This document shows, piece by piece, positions 44,761-54,400 of a stretch of DNA of 64,000 nucleotides. The position numbers and the translations under genes were made by a program. The notes below the pieces were generated by a model, which saw only the letters and a program-made list of their open reading frames with translations, did no database searches and was not told where the DNA came from. The stretch is from Pandoraea terrae (GTDB lineage: Bacteria; Pseudomonadota; Gammaproteobacteria; Burkholderiales; Burkholderiaceae). The DNA is taken from NCBI RefSeq assembly GCF_902459695.1, contig NZ_CABPRZ010000020.1, forward strand, positions 40,852 through 104,851, given 5' to 3'. The number at the start of each line of letters is the position of its first letter. Positions within the stretch are counted from its first letter, which is position 1.

Positions 44761-46242
44761 TTGAAGTCGACCTGTCTGCGGAGCGTTGTTGTCGCGGCGC
44801 TGTTGCTGACCACCGGAATGGCGATTGCCGCCGATTCCGGTGCGTCGGCGCAAAAGGGCAAACTCGCGTTTGACGCTGCCCATTACCCCAGCGCGAACAC
44901 GTCGCAACAACTCTACGACGAACTGGACTATCAACGCGCAGTGCAGGCGTATATCTGGGCGCAGCCGCTGGTGGGTCTTGGCGCAATGGCCGAAGGGGCA
45001 CGACGCATCGGCATCCGCCCGATGGAATTGTTCGTGTTCGACAAGCTGGAGCAAGTCAATCAGACGTTGCAGACGGGCAATGACGATGTCGTCTATTCGT
45101 TCAGCTACTTCAACCTGCAGGACAGCGGTCCGCTGGTGATTGAGATCCCGCAAGGGAACCAGTACGGCGTGGTGCTCGACGCGTGGCAGCGGCCGATCGA
45201 AGATGTTGGCAGGATTGGCCCTGATGAAGGCAAAGGCGGCAAGTATGTGATCGTGCCGCCGGGATATCGGGGCGACTTGCCCGAGCAGGGGTACATCGTG
45301 CGTCAGTCACCGACGAATCGCGGCGTGCTGTTCCTGCGGGCGGTGCGTGGGCCTGGCGATTCGGTGGAAAGCGCCGCCGAGCAGCTGACTCACGCGAATC
45401 TTTATCCCTACGCTTCGCGATCAGCACCGCCTCCGCTGCAAATGCGCCGCATGGGATCCGCCGACTATGACGGCGTCACACCGAAGGGACTTGACTACTT
45501 CACGCTGCTGGCCGAACGGATCCATGCGGAGCCCGGCGAGGAGCGCGACCGCATGATGCTGGGGATGCTAGCGACGTTGGGCATTGAGCGCGGAAAGCCG
45601 TTTGCACCGGACGCGAGGTTGCGCGCGATTTTGCAGCGCGCTTCCGAGACCGGGCGAATGATGGTGGCCAACCTCGAGTTCAATCCACGCAGGCCCCGCC
45701 GTGTGATGTTCAAGGGAACCCAATGGCGCTTGCCGACAGGTTTGATCAGTTATACGCAAGAACGCGGGCCATTGACCGATGTCGACGAGCGTGCCGCGCT
45801 GTTCCGTTTCGGGTTCGCCATGCACAAGTTTCTTAACCCTGACGCAAAGCCGATCGTTGGCAAAGGGGCCGCGTATGCGACGACTTACCGGGATGCGCGC
45901 GGGGCATTCCTGGACGGCGCTCGGACCTACCGGCTGCATGTCCCCGCTAACGCGCCCGTGCTCGATTACTGGTCCGCTTCCGCATATGACGCCGAGAATT
46001 TCAGTTTCATCAATACGGAGCAACGGCGCCCCTCACTGTCTTCGCTCAAGGCGCTAAAGCACAATCCGGATGGCTCGACGGATCTGTACTTCGGCCCCAA
46101 AGCCCCTGAAGGCATGCAGTCAAACTGGATCAAGACAGTGCCGGGCAATGGGTTCTTCCTGTTATTCCGGCTTTATTCACCTACGGAAGCGTTCTACACA
46201 GGGAAGTGGCAGCTGGGCGACGTCACAGAAATTGTTCGATAA
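44761..46242 (+). CDS. Exported DUF1254/DUF1214 protein
   Basis: A 493-residue protein. I place the start at the TTG at 44761 because a GGAGG SD lies 6 bases upstream and the next residues form a signal peptide (STCLRSVVVAALLLTTGMAI, cleaved after AADSG); the in-frame ATGs upstream fall inside the sulfatase gene. The DUF1254 part (YQRAVQAYIWAQPLVGLGAM, GNDDVVYSFSYFNLQDSGPL) and the DUF1214 part (YWSASAYDAENFSFINTEQR, GNGFFLLFRLYSPTEAFYTG) are both complete. The family has no defined activity. It is 61 bases after the sulfatase and probably acts with it in the periplasm. Confidence 0.88.
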   Translation: MKSTCLRSVVVAALLLTTGMAIAADSGASAQKGKLAFDAAHYPSANTSQQLYDELDYQRAVQAYIWAQPLVGLGAMAEGARRIGIRPMELFVFDKLEQVNQTLQTGNDDVVYSFSYFNLQDSGPLVIEIPQGNQYGVVLDAWQRPIEDVGRIGPDEGKGGKYVIVPPGYRGDLPEQGYIVRQSPTNRGVLFLRAVRGPGDSVESAAEQLTHANLYPYASRSAPPPLQMRRMGSADYDGVTPKGLDYFTLLAERIHAEPGEERDRMMLGMLATLGIERGKPFAPDARLRAILQRASETGRMMVANLEFNPRRPRRVMFKGTQWRLPTGLISYTQERGPLTDVDERAALFRFGFAMHKFLNPDAKPIVGKGAAYATTYRDARGAFLDGARTYRLHVPANAPVLDYWSASAYDAENFSFINTEQRRPSLSSLKALKHNPDGSTDLYFGPKAPEGMQSNWIKTVPGNGFFLLFRLYSPTEAFYTGKWQLGDVTEIVR

Positions 46243-46372
46243 CGTCACAAGCGAACGATGTATTCCGCCTACTAATTCAAGGTGGCAGCAGCGGCTGCCG
46301 GCCAGCCCAACGATCCGATGATCGCGACGATAAATTCCCCGCAAGGGAAAGGCCCTGCCGTTGCAGACGGAC

Positions 46373-47071
46373 TCAGCGGCCCGCTTCCACCGCATCGGCC
46401 AGTTGCGCCAGCGTGTGGAAGTGATAATCGGGCACGGTGTGCGCTGACTCGATGGTGCCGCCCGAACTCGCCTTGCCGTGCCGGCGCTCGATCCAGCAAG
46501 TGGTGATGCCAAGGCGTTTCGACACGCCGATATCGTGGTACTGGCTTTGCGCCACGTGCAGATTGTCGGCCTGCGTGAAACCCCACACGCCTTCATAACG
46601 GCCACGCGCATAGGCGAAATATTGCGGATCAGGCTTCTCGCAAAGCGCATCGTCACAGCTCAACAGCATGTCGAAGGGTTCGCCGAGCGTCTCGGAAAAT
46701 TGCTTCAACGCCCACGTTTGGGCATTGGTCATCGTGACCAGCTTGAAATGCTTTCGCAAACGCTGCAATGCCTCCACCGAATCCGGGAACGCGGGCCAGG
46801 CGGCCACCGAATCACGCAACCCTTTCGCGAGCGCGTCGGAATCCGGTAGCGCCAAACTCGGCGCGATCACATGCCAGCAACGCTCCAGATCGTCGGGATA
46901 CGCACCGGTGTTGCCGTCGGCGCGCGCAGCGCGATAGGCAGCGAGAAACGCTTCATCCGTCACCGTACTGTCGGGAACCGCGCGGCGCAGATAAGCCAGC
47001 ATTCCGCCTTCGAAATCAATCAGCGTGCCGACAACGTCGAACGTAACTACCTTGAAATCTTTCAAAGCCAT
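46373..47071 (-). CDS. Haloacid dehalogenase-type HAD hydrolase
   Basis: A 232-residue (approximately) HAD enzyme. The nucleophile Asp12 lies in VVTFDVVGTLIDFEGG, motif II in LVTMTNAQTW, and motif III/IV in LCEKPDPQYFAYA then HVAQSQYHDIGVSKRLGITT. The helical cap and DxxGT start fit type II 2-haloacid dehalogenases (subfamily IA). The true substrate could equally be a phosphate ester. The ATG at 47071 has a GGAG SD; the longer in-frame extension lacks family sequence. It converges on the DUF1254 gene. Confidence 0.9.
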   Translation of the reverse strand: MALKDFKVVTFDVVGTLIDFEGGMLAYLRRAVPDSTVTDEAFLAAYRAARADGNTGAYPDDLERCWHVIAPSLALPDSDALAKGLRDSVAAWPAFPDSVEALQRLRKHFKLVTMTNAQTWALKQFSETLGEPFDMLLSCDDALCEKPDPQYFAYARGRYEGVWGFTQADNLHVAQSQYHDIGVSKRLGITTCWIERRHGKASSGGTIESAHTVPDYHFHTLAQLADAVEAGR

Positions 47072-47393
47072 GTGAAACTCCAAAGAGGCCGTCTGTACGG
47101 CGCGCAAAGGCTTGCCGACGCAACAATCGCATCGAGCGACGGCCGGACCGGTCAAGCCAATCGGGCGCGCAACAGTTGTAAGCTTAACGGGACCGTCGGA
47201 TGCGTTTGCAGCAAACTGCCCCTCCACCGCCGCACAGAATTTTGTTGTTGAATCCCGATTCGGCATTTTGTTTTGACTGTCGACCTGCCGCAAAAATGGC
47301 CGCCAACGCACACCCCCCGGGCGAGTGGGCGCGACAACCGGCCCGCGCGATTGCAAAGCCCGCTCGGTCGGCGGTGGAGGCGGTCGTCAGACG
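47072..47393. other. Intergenic region, no gene seen
   Basis: The region upstream of the dehalogenase. An AT-rich zone around 47235-47280 is the likely promoter. I see no strong dyad, tRNA or small frame with recognisable sequence. Confidence 0.5.
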
Positions 47394-48050
47394 CTAGTAA
47401 ATGCCGGGAATCAGCCGCCAGGTCTTCTCGCAGTATTGGTCGTATTGATCACCAAATTGGGAGCGCAATAGCGATTCCTCGGCACGAATGCGGGCAAACA
47501 ACGGGGGAAGGTTCAACGCCGCCAGCAGTATCCCGGCGCCTGAGCGGAAGACCAGCGCCCAGCCAAGCGCGCCGACCAGCAAGCCCAGGTAACTCGGGTT
47601 ACGGATGTATCGATAGATGCCATCTGTAACGAGGGTATGCCCCGGTTGAATTGCAACCAGTCCGCTGAAGCGGTTGCCGAGGACAAAGACAGGCCAGATG
47701 CGTAGCACTCCGCCAACGGCGAGGAGAACAACACCCATCCAGCGGACGCCGTCGTCGCCGAATGCCCAGAACCCGATGCGATCCGTATAGGCGGGGATGT
47801 AGGCCGATAGAACGCCAAGGACACCGAAGACAATCAGGACCCAACGGTTGCTACGATCCTCTCGCTCGCCCGAACTGAGGTTGCCCTCCGTGAATAGCGC
47901 GGCAATCGTCAATGCGATCAGCACGAGTGTGGCGGCAACAGTGGATGTACGAGAGAAGAATGCGCTGATTCCACCCGCACCCAAGATAGCAAGCCACACA
48001 TAGGCGAGCGTGCCCAGCGTCGAGATCAATACGATTCGGACTTTGGACAT
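47394..48050 (-). CDS. Membrane methyltransferase-like protein (ICMT/PEMT family)
   Basis: A 218-residue multi-pass membrane protein. The C-terminal half has the isoprenylcysteine-carboxyl/phospholipid methyltransferase signature: GHTLVTDGIYRYIRNPSYLG, RAEESLLRSQFGDQYDQYCE and KTWRLIPGIY. About five hydrophobic helices precede or interrupt it. The ATG at 48050 has a strong GGAGGTGA SD, and 26 upstream codons are dismissed. Bacterial members methylate lipids or unidentified small molecules using SAM. Confidence 0.9.
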   Translation of the reverse strand: MSKVRIVLISTLGTLAYVWLAILGAGGISAFFSRTSTVAATLVLIALTIAALFTEGNLSSGEREDRSNRWVLIVFGVLGVLSAYIPAYTDRIGFWAFGDDGVRWMGVVLLAVGGVLRIWPVFVLGNRFSGLVAIQPGHTLVTDGIYRYIRNPSYLGLLVGALGWALVFRSGAGILLAALNLPPLFARIRAEESLLRSQFGDQYDQYCEKTWRLIPGIY

Positions 48051-48226
48051 CGCCGTCACCTCCGTCGAATGCGCTTCTCTCGACTCAGTATAGGACCCTT
48101 GAACCCGACAGAAGCGCACGCGGCGCAAGCGCCGGTTCCCTGAGATGTGTCAAGCGCAGGAGGTGACGAGATCACGCCCCGCGCTTGACGAGATGGTCCG
48201 AACTGCGGTCTGCAAGTGCTACGGCC

Positions 48227-48931
48227 CTACAGCGCCTCGGCCAGGAAAGCCAGCGCACGTCCATGGGCCAGCGCCGCCGACGGCTGATGATACGAGCCAC
48301 GTGCCCAGCAATTGAAACCGTGGTCGGCTTGCGGATAGACGAACACTTCCGCGTTCGCGTGACCGGCGACCGCCGTACGTACACCGTCGACAACTTCCGC
48401 CGGAATATGCGTGTCGAGCCCGCCGAAATGGAACTGGACCGGCACCCGCAGATTGGCCGCTTCCTTCAGATAGTTCTGAATTCCGCCACCGTAGTACGGC
48501 ACTGCGGCGTCCACCAGGCCACGCGTGGCGCTCAGATACGACATCAGGCCGCCAAAGCAATACCCGACAGCGGCGACTTTCGCCCCCGCGTCGAGTTTGC
48601 CGCGCAGCACGTCGACGGCCGCGGCGATGTCCTTCACCGCCTTTTCGATATCGACGGTCTTGCGCAGCTCCATCCCGCGGGCCATGTCGTCGCCGGCGTA
48701 GCCAAGTTCGATGCGCGGCGCCGCACGCCAGAAGATGTCCGGCGCGATCACGACATAGCCGTCGGCCGCGTATTGGTCGGCGACCGCGCGAATATGCGCG
48801 TTCACGCCGAAGATTTCCTGCACGAGCACGATACCGGGCGCTTGCGTGGTCTTGCCCGTGGGCGGCAGCGCCAGATACGCGTCAAAAACGCCATCTTCAG
48901 TTTTTACCGGGATCCATTGACTGTTCGACAT
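48227..48931 (-). CDS. Dienelactone hydrolase family protein
   Basis: A 234-residue alpha/beta hydrolase. The nucleophile is Cys125 in VGYCFGGLM, as in true dienelactone hydrolases, with QFHFGGLDTHIP supplying the aspartate and YPQADHGFNCWARGSYHQPS the histidine. These enzymes open dienelactones in chlorocatechol degradation, but most chromosomal copies are general carboxymethylenebutenolidases. No chlorocatechol genes are nearby. The ATG at 48931 has a GGAG SD. Confidence 0.93.
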   Translation of the reverse strand: MSNSQWIPVKTEDGVFDAYLALPPTGKTTQAPGIVLVQEIFGVNAHIRAVADQYAADGYVVIAPDIFWRAAPRIELGYAGDDMARGMELRKTVDIEKAVKDIAAAVDVLRGKLDAGAKVAAVGYCFGGLMSYLSATRGLVDAAVPYYGGGIQNYLKEAANLRVPVQFHFGGLDTHIPAEVVDGVRTAVAGHANAEVFVYPQADHGFNCWARGSYHQPSAALAHGRALAFLAEAL

Positions 48932-49129
48932 GGGAGTTGGCTCCGTTGATGGTAGAAAATGCGCGCAGCCCAAGCGTGGGCAATATCAAATTAGGCTTTC
49001 GGGCGACGCACTCAAAACGTCGAGCTGCCCAGTATAGGCACTTTTGTGAACGCCGGCAGAGACACCCAAGTCTCCTGCTGGATAGGGCGCGGCAGCGTCC
49101 GAACAAGTTGCGACTGCGCCGACAACCGC

Positions 49130-49354
49130 TCAATGATGGTGGTGGTGATGATGCGACCAGTTGCCGTCGGTTGAACTGACGAAGGATTCAACAGCTTCCT
49201 TGTCGCCGGTGGCGTGGCGCATCAATTGACCGCACTTGCACCAGCCCTGGTACGGGGTGATGTGCGAGCATGCGGAGACTTTCTGAAGAAACAACGTGAC
49301 GGGCTTCGTGCACGTCTTGCACTTGAATGTGAGGGTGCGGGCGGGTTTGCTCAT
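49130..49354 (-). CDS. Small zinc-ribbon-like protein with native C-terminal His7
   Basis: A 74-residue protein with five cysteines arranged as a probable zinc ribbon: FKCKTC (12, 15), ACSHI (29) and GWCKCG (39, 41). The chain ends in seven consecutive histidines (68-74), encoded by a mixture of CAT and CAC codons, so it is natural rather than a cloning tag. The His tail and cysteine cluster suggest zinc or nickel storage or sensing. I recognise no characterised homologue. It is monocistronic, between the hydrolase and GNAT genes on the same strand. Confidence 0.75.
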   Translation of the reverse strand: MSKPARTLTFKCKTCTKPVTLFLQKVSACSHITPYQGWCKCGQLMRHATGDKEAVESFVSSTDGNWSHHHHHHH

Positions 49355-49476
49355 GCTGACGGGAATGGCTGAAAACAGAATGGCGGCTGCGGACGATACC
49401 GCGCCGGCTCAACCCGTATTGTACCTTTGTGCGCTTGCCGCCACCGGGTGAGCCACCGTGGCAGCGCCCATCGCCG

Positions 49477-49956
49477 TCACGCCCTCGGCATCGCCCCCGT
49501 CGAAAGCTTGTGCCGGTATTGCACGAACCCAGAGCGCTCCGCAATCCTGTCGTACAGCAACATGGCTTTGGTATTGGTCTCATGCGTGAGCCAATACACG
49601 CGCGAGCATTGATTTCGGGCCGCCGTCTCGTACACATGCTCAATGAGCTTTCGCCCCACGCCACCGCCGCGCACGCTTGGGCTCACAAACAGATCCTGCA
49701 GATAACAGTAATCGCCCTCAGTCCAACAGGAGCGGTGCTGAATGTGATGCACCAGTCCGACAGCATCCGCGCCCTGCCAAGCCAAAGCGCCGCCAACGGT
49801 CTCCGCCGGATCGATCAGCCGCCGCCACGTGAGCTCCGACACCGCAGCGGGAATCTCCACTTCGTAAAATGCCTGGTAGCCGCGCCATAACGGCAGCCAT
49901 GCCGCGTAATCCTCAGCGCGCAGCGGACGAATCACGGTTTCAATGTTTGCGCTCAC
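49477..49956 (-). CDS. GNAT-family acetyltransferase
   Basis: A 159-residue N-acetyltransferase. YLQDLFVSPSVRGGGVGRKL is the acetyl-CoA-binding motif A (R-G-G-G-V-G), and RVYWLTHETNTKAMLLYDRI is motif B. The start is a GTG at 49956 with an AAGGAG SD 8 bases upstream. The acceptor substrate is unknown; it is likely a protein or small-molecule amine. Confidence 0.92.
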   Translation of the reverse strand: MSANIETVIRPLRAEDYAAWLPLWRGYQAFYEVEIPAAVSELTWRRLIDPAETVGGALAWQGADAVGLVHHIQHRSCWTEGDYCYLQDLFVSPSVRGGGVGRKLIEHVYETAARNQCSRVYWLTHETNTKAMLLYDRIAERSGFVQYRHKLSTGAMPRA

Positions 49957-50203
49957 GTTGTCGCTCCTTCGAATTGGCGAATCGGCCTCACCCCGTCATA
50001 CAGACTGCATTGCCCTGGTGATTGTAGAACGACACATCGAGGAAACAAGAGCCACCCAGTGCTTCGCCGTGGCTCTAAAACCGATGCCATTGCGGTGGCA
50101 GCAGTTCACTGATGGCGCTAGCGCGCCGCGTCGGGGGCTTTGCCAGCAATCTGAGGATACTCATGCTGGCGCGCCTCAATCTGCGCGGATCAGATCGCGT
50201 GCG

Positions 50204-51079
50204 TCAGAAGTGGACGGCTGCCTCCACGAAGAGGGTGTTCGCGAGCGCCCCGGGCACCGTGTGATGGTTATTACCGAATTTGTTGTACCAGTATTCCCAA
50301 CCCACGCCGGCCTGCAACACGTTTTTCTTCATGCCGATCATACTACCCACATCGACCATCAGCTTGGGATGGAACAGAATTTCCGTCTTCGTGGATTCGC
50401 CGAATCCATCCTTGCCCTTGGGGGCTACCACGTCGGCGAAGCCTTCAAAGCTCACAGGCACTCCGCCGAGATTGAACGGAATGGCCCAAGCGCTTTCCAG
50501 CATCCCGGTGCCCCGGAAATGCACTGATTGTCCGACGATCCCGTTGTAGTTGTTCTCGTAGTGGTACAGCAACGCCACGTTCCAGAAACCCGGCACGTCG
50601 AATTGAAAGTTCGGGCCGAACACGAGCATACGTTTGCGCGGTGCAAAGGTGGTGTTCTTCGTATTGAGGTCGAAACCGGCTTCGATCGAAATGTCGCGAA
50701 GCGGACCCAAAGCGAAGTTCTTGGTGCCGGTCACCGCATTGAGACTGAGATTGTGGCGATATAGCGCATAGACTTCCTGAGCGCCCGAGGTGCCGTTGTT
50801 GGACGGATCCTTGCTGTTTGACATCAACACGTCGATGTTGAAGAAATTGGTACCGTATTTATAACCATCGACATGGTTGAACGTGACAATGTTCTTGCCG
50901 ATGTCAGAGGCCTTCCCATTCGAGTCAGTGACACCGGGCTCTCGGAACGTCGAACCATACCAATAGTGGATTGACGTGTCGCTCCAGTCGAAAGCATGGG
51001 CCTGGGTCGTCCACATCGAGCCAAGCGCTGCAGTGCCGAGTAAAAGTCGTGAGAGCGAACGGAAAAGCTTATGTTTCAT
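50204..51079 (-). CDS. Tsx-like outer-membrane channel protein
   Basis: A 291-residue outer-membrane protein with a signal peptide (LFRSLSRLLLGTAALGSMWT, cleaved after THAHA-F). Alternating beta segments rich in aromatics follow, starting FDWSDTSIHYWYGSTFREPG and closing with a terminal phenylalanine (AAVHF), the sorting signal of beta-barrels. This matches the nucleoside-specific channel (Tsx) family, which passes nucleosides and other small solutes. The ATG at 51079 has a GGGGACC SD. It lies downstream of the rpoC terminator and is transcribed on its own. Confidence 0.88.
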   Translation of the reverse strand: MKHKLFRSLSRLLLGTAALGSMWTTQAHAFDWSDTSIHYWYGSTFREPGVTDSNGKASDIGKNIVTFNHVDGYKYGTNFFNIDVLMSNSKDPSNNGTSGAQEVYALYRHNLSLNAVTGTKNFALGPLRDISIEAGFDLNTKNTTFAPRKRMLVFGPNFQFDVPGFWNVALLYHYENNYNGIVGQSVHFRGTGMLESAWAIPFNLGGVPVSFEGFADVVAPKGKDGFGESTKTEILFHPKLMVDVGSMIGMKKNVLQAGVGWEYWYNKFGNNHHTVPGALANTLFVEAAVHF

Positions 51080-51414
51080 TGAGGTCCCCTGGTTATTTAA
51101 AAAGTACATCCTGACCGGATGCAAAATAACCGCCAGGCACGCCCGGTGACAAGACTTGCAAGGTTATGTTGCGGTTCGCATAAACCATATGTTCGAGCCG
51201 TGACATGGGGAATCGGGTTTTCCCTGCGTCGCACGTTGCCGTGCGCCTTTCAGGGCGATTTCACAACGCTCGTTCCGCACCGTCATATGCACTCTGTTAT
51301 ACAGAGTCCTTTTCATCCGCATATTGGTGCTTGGCCGCCTGCTGACGATGCAGGTTTCGGCTGGTGGCAGGCAGCCAGAGCCCGGCATTGCGGCCCGTTC
51401 GAAAGCATGACAGG
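51080..51414. other. Intergenic region between the Tsx-like gene and the rpoC terminator
   Basis: No gene seen. This is the promoter region of the Tsx-like gene. The frames on both strands are short and have no recognisable sequence. An AT-rich patch around 51280-51330 probably holds promoter elements. Confidence 0.5.
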
Positions 51415-51449
51415 CAAAAAAAACGGCGCCCTTTTCAGAGCGCCGTTTT
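51415..51449 (-). terminator. Intrinsic terminator of the rpoBC operon
   Basis: On the minus strand, arms AAAACGGCGC and GCGCCGTTTT (51440-51449 and 51420-51429) form a 10-bp stem around a 10-base loop, followed by a run of T residues (the A-run at 51416-51423 on the plus strand). It lies about 30 bases after the rpoC stop and closes the ribosomal/RNA-polymerase cluster. Confidence 0.88.
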
Positions 51450-51475
51450 CACAGCATCGAACTACAGCGAAAAAC

Positions 51476-54400
51476 TTACTCCGCCGTCGGCTCTTCGACC
51501 GAAGCCGGCATCGGTGCGAACGCTTCTTCCAGAGCGATCTGGTCGTGACGTTCGCGATCCGACGTTTCGCGGGCCTTGCGGGCCTTGTGATACGCCAGGC
51601 CGGTACCGGCCGGGATGAGACGGCCGACGATGACGTTTTCCTTCAGGCCACGCAGATCGTCCTTCTTGCCCATGATTGCGGCTTCGGTCAACACGCGCGT
51701 CGTTTCCTGGAACGATGCGGCCGAGATGAACGAATCCGTCGACAGCGACGCCTTCGTAATACCCAGCAACACGTTCGCATACTCTGCCGGACGCTTGTCT
51801 TCCGCGTTCATGGCATCGTTCTCGTCGAGCATGTCCGAGCGTTCCACCTGCTCGCCGGTGATGAAGCGCGTATCGCCCGAATCGACGATCTGCACACGAC
51901 GCAGCATCTGGCGAACAATCACCTCGATGTGCTTGTCGTTGATCTTCACACCCTGCAAGCGATACACGTCCTGCACTTCATCGACAATGTAACGCGCCAG
52001 CGCTTCGATACCCTGCAGACGCAGGATGTCGTGCGGGTCGGCCGGGCCGTCCACGATCATTTCGCCCTTGTTCACCACCTGGCCGTCGTGCACCAGCACC
52101 TGCTTTTCCTTCGGAATCAGGAATTCGTGCTGATTGCCGTCGAGGTCGGTAATGACCAGGCGCTGCTTGCCCTTCGTGTCCTTGCCGAACGATACGGTAC
52201 CCGTGACTTCGGCCAGGATGCCGGCGTCCTTCGGCGCACGCGCTTCGAACAGCTCGGCCACACGCGGCAGACCCCCGGTAATGTCGCGGGTCTTCTGCGA
52301 TTCGGTCGGGATACGCGCCAGCACTTCACCGATGTGAACGTTCTGACCGTCCTTCACGGTGATCAGTGCGCCCACCTGGAAGCCGATCGTCACAGCGTGA
52401 TCGGTGCCGGGGATCTTGACCTCTTCGCCCTTTTCGTCAAGCAGCTTCACTTGCGGACGAACGTTCTTCGACGCCGGACCACGACGCTTCGGATCGATCA
52501 CGACCAAGGTCGACAGACCGGTCACGTCGTCGATCTGCTTGGCGACCGTCACACCTTCCTCAACGTTCTCGAACTTCACGAGACCGCCGTGTTCGGTAAT
52601 GATCGGGCGCGTCAGCGGATCCCACGTACCCAGCTGCGCACCGGCCTTGACCACCGCGCCGTCGAGTTGCAGCAGCATGGCGCCGTACGGCACCTTGTGA
52701 CGCTCGCGCTCGCGGCCATGGTCGTCCGTGATCATGACTTCGCCCGAACGCGAGATCACGATCTGTTCGCCCTTGCCGTTCGTCACGTAACGCATGGTTG
52801 CCGTGAAGCGAACGGTGCCGTTCGACTTGGCTTCGATCGACGAGGCCACTGCCGCACGCGATGCCGCACCACCGATGTGGAACGTACGCATCGTCAGCTG
52901 CGTGCCCGGTTCACCAATCGACTGCGCCGCGATCACGCCGACCGCTTCGCCGACGTTGACGCGCGAGCCACGGCCCAGGTCACGGCCATAACAGGCCGCG
53001 CACAGACCATAGCGCGTATCGCAAGTCAGCGGCGTGCGCACACGCACTTCGTCAACACCGTATTGCTCGATCGCCTCGACGACGTCTTCGTCCAGCAGCG
53101 TGCCGGCTTCGAACAGCGTCTCTTGCGTTTCCGGATTCACGACGTCGGCAACTGCCACACGGCCGAGAATACGGTCGCGCAGCGCTTCGACGACTTCACC
53201 GCCTTCGACCAACGCCTTCATCGCCACACCATTGCTGGTGCCGCAATCGTCTTCGACCACGACCAGATCCTGCGTCACGTCGACCAGACGACGCGTCAGG
53301 TAACCCGAGTTTGCCGTCTTCAACGCCGTATCGGCCAGACCCTTACGTGCACCGTGGGTCGAGATGAAGTACTGCAACACGTTCAGGCCTTCGCGGAAGT
53401 TCGCGGTAATCGGCGTCTCGATGATCGAGCCATCCGGCTTGGCCATCAGGCCCCGCATACCGGCGAGCTGGCGAATCTGGGCAGACGAACCACGAGCGCC
53501 CGAGTCGGCCATCATGTAAATCGAGTTGAACGATTCCTGACGGACAGTCTTGCCATCGCGGTCGATCGTCTCTTCCGTCGACAGCTGTTCCATCATCGCC
53601 TTGCCGACGGCGTCACCGGTCGCGCCCCAAATGTCCACGACGTTGTTGTAACGCTCTTGCGCCGTGACGAGACCCGACATGTACTGACGGTCGTACTCCT
53701 TCACCTTCTTCGACGCCTCGCCGATGATCTCTTCCTTCTGCGTCGGCACGAGCATGTCGTCCACGCAGATCGAGATGCCGGCGCGCGTCGCCAGGCGGAA
53801 ACCCGTCTGCATCAGCTTGTCGACGAAGATGACGGTTTCGCGCAGACCGCAACGGCGGAACGCCGTGTTGATCAGCTTCGAAATTTCCTTCTTCTTCAGC
53901 GACTTGTTCAGGACGGAGAACGGCAGGCCCGGCGGCAGGATTTCCGACAGGATCGCGCGGCCGACCGTGGTCGGGTACAGCGTGATCTTCGGCGTCTTTT
54001 CACCGGTCTCGGCATCGACCGTGTATTCCGTGATACGGACGTTCACGCGCGAAGCCAGTTCCACTTCCTTGTTGTCGTACGCACGCAGCACTTCCGACAC
54101 GTCGATGAACGACAGGCCTTCGCCCTTGCCATTGATCTTGTCGCGCGTGGCGAAGTACAGACCCAGCACGATATCCTGCGACGGCACGATCGACGGATCG
54201 CCGTTGGCCGGGAACAGGACGTTGTTCGACGCCAGCATCAGCGTACGTGCTTCCATCTGCGCTTCGAGCGACAGCGGCACGTGAACAGCCATCTGGTCAC
54301 CGTCGAAGTCGGCGTTGAACGCCGCGCAAACGAGCGGGTGCAGCTGGATGGCCTTGCCTTCGATCAGCACCGGCTCGAACGCCTGGATACCCAGACGGTG

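Noticed and set aside
49130..49150. Seven histidine codons as a possible cloning-vector tag
   Set aside because: Flanking sequence is continuous with chromosomal genes, with mixed codons and no vector sites or linker, so the tail looks natural.
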